This document shows, piece by piece, positions 14,883-15,457 of a stretch of 15,457 nucleotides of DNA. A program made the translations under genes and the position numbers. The notes under the pieces are model-generated. The model had not been told where the DNA came from. It saw nothing but the letters and a program-made list of their open reading frames with translations, and searched no databases. This stretch comes from Bacillota bacterium (GTDB lineage: Bacteria > Bacillota > Clostridia > Oscillospirales > Oscillospiraceae), in contig JAEWML010000186.1 of the NCBI GenBank assembly GCA_023393155.1, positions 1 to 15,457 on the forward strand, given 5' to 3'. Every line of letters starts with the position of its first letter. Position 1 is the first letter of the stretch.

Positions 14883-15457
14883 GTGAATTTTATGAAAGCG
14901 GAATTTATCCGCTCAGCGGCGGACCCCAAGGATTTTCTGCGGGACGGGCTGCCCCAGATGGCCTTTGCGGGCCGGTCCAACGTGGGCAAGTCCTCGGTGA
15001 TCAACCGTCTGGTGGGGCGGAAGAATCTTGCCTATGTGGGCGCGACGCCGGGAAAGACCACCCAAATCAACTATTTCAAGGTTGACGGCAAAGCATGGCT
15101 GGTGGATTTGCCGGGATACGGCTATGCAAAGGTGAGCCGGACGGAAAAAGAGCGGTGGGGCCGCCTGATGGAGCGGTATTTTCAGGACGAGGGCGACATT
15201 CTCACCGTGGGCGTTCTGATTGTGGACGCCCGCCACAAGCCCACCGCCGACGACGTGACCATGCACGGCTGGTTCCGGGAGAGCGGCTGCCCCGAAATCG
15301 TGGTGGCCAACAAGCTGGACAAGCTGAAGGCCCGCGAGGTGGAGGCGAATCTGGCACTCATCCGACAGACGCTGGAAATGCTTGACGACGAGCCTCTGGT
15401 ACCCTTTTCCGCGGAGAAAGGCACGGGCCGGGAGCAGTTGATTGGTCTGCTGGAGGC
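14883..15457 (+). CDS. ysxC: Ribosome biogenesis GTPase EngB/YsxC (3' end cut by window)
   Basis: Small essential GTPase of the TrmE-Era-EngA-EngB-Septin class, required for 50S subunit assembly. Some 191 codons are visible; the family runs to about 195-200 residues, so only a few codons are missing. G1 is GRSNVGKSS (30-38), followed by the PGKTT switch block (56-60), G3 DLPGYGYAK (75-83), G4 NKLD (143-146) and a G5-like FSAEKG near the end. I chose GTG 14883 because AAGGAAGTGAT (14866-14876) closely matches the full anti-Shine-Dalgarno complement and because MNFMKAEFIRSA aligns with the family start. ATG 14892 is the alternative, but its spacing is too long. Its place after lon is the usual Firmicutes order. 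Confidence 0.96.
   Translation, partial: MNFMKAEFIRSAADPKDFLRDGLPQMAFAGRSNVGKSSVINRLVGRKNLAYVGATPGKTTQINYFKVDGKAWLVDLPGYGYAKVSRTEKERWGRLMERYFQDEGDILTVGVLIVDARHKPTADDVTMHGWFRESGCPEIVVANKLDKLKAREVEANLALIRQTLEMLDDEPLVPFSAEKGTGREQLIGLLE

Noticed and set aside
1..15457. Undescribed multi-gene system, phage or mobile element
   Set aside because: Every substantial gene belongs to a known housekeeping family. There are no transposase, integrase, toxin-antitoxin or defence genes and no island of unusual composition; the oddities are confined to single genes and spacers.

Overview
The window is a gene-dense, GC-rich stretch of bacterial chromosome. Every supportable gene lies on the + strand and has a known housekeeping function. 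Three things suggest a high-GC member of the Clostridia, plausibly Oscillospirales/Oscillospiraceae: strong GGAGG-type ribosome binding sites, a T-box leader in front of alaS, and a tig-clpP-clpX-lon-ysxC cluster. This placement rests on gene content and protein flavour only; no search was run.

Layout. (1) 1-3337: the 3' end of an alanine T-box riboswitch with its terminator, then alaS, then one base later a reading frame that joins a DUF4250 domain to a HIT nucleotide hydrolase. (2) 3338-3788: a 451-base gene-free stretch holding a terminator, a long perfect hairpin, a 129-base nested inverted-repeat element, a good sigma-A-type promoter and a structured leader. (3) 3789-7811: lepB, rbgA, rnhB, yraN and thrC, tightly packed with two short overlaps, probably one operon from the promoter at 3631-3659. 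(4) 7939-8628: a metallophosphoesterase of unknown substrate. (5) 8714-14750: trigger factor, ClpP, ClpX and Lon, separated by short hairpin-bearing spacers. (6) 14883-15457: EngB/YsxC, cut by the window edge a few codons before its expected end.

How the genes fit together. Region 1 couples tRNA-Ala charging to expression of alanyl-tRNA synthetase. Region 3 mixes protein export (signal peptidase I), 50S assembly (RbgA), ribonucleotide removal from DNA (RNase HII), a nuclease-fold protein (YraN) and threonine synthesis. Region 5 is a proteostasis block: nascent-chain chaperone, ClpXP and Lon, followed by a second 50S-assembly GTPase.

I found no mobile element, CRISPR array, phage gene, tRNA or rRNA, and no evidence of a new multi-gene system. 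The points most worth checking are small: the in-frame DUF4250-HIT junction, an RNase HII whose GRG motif reads GAG, the lysine-rich tail on trigger factor, and the structured DNA/RNA between HIT and lepB.
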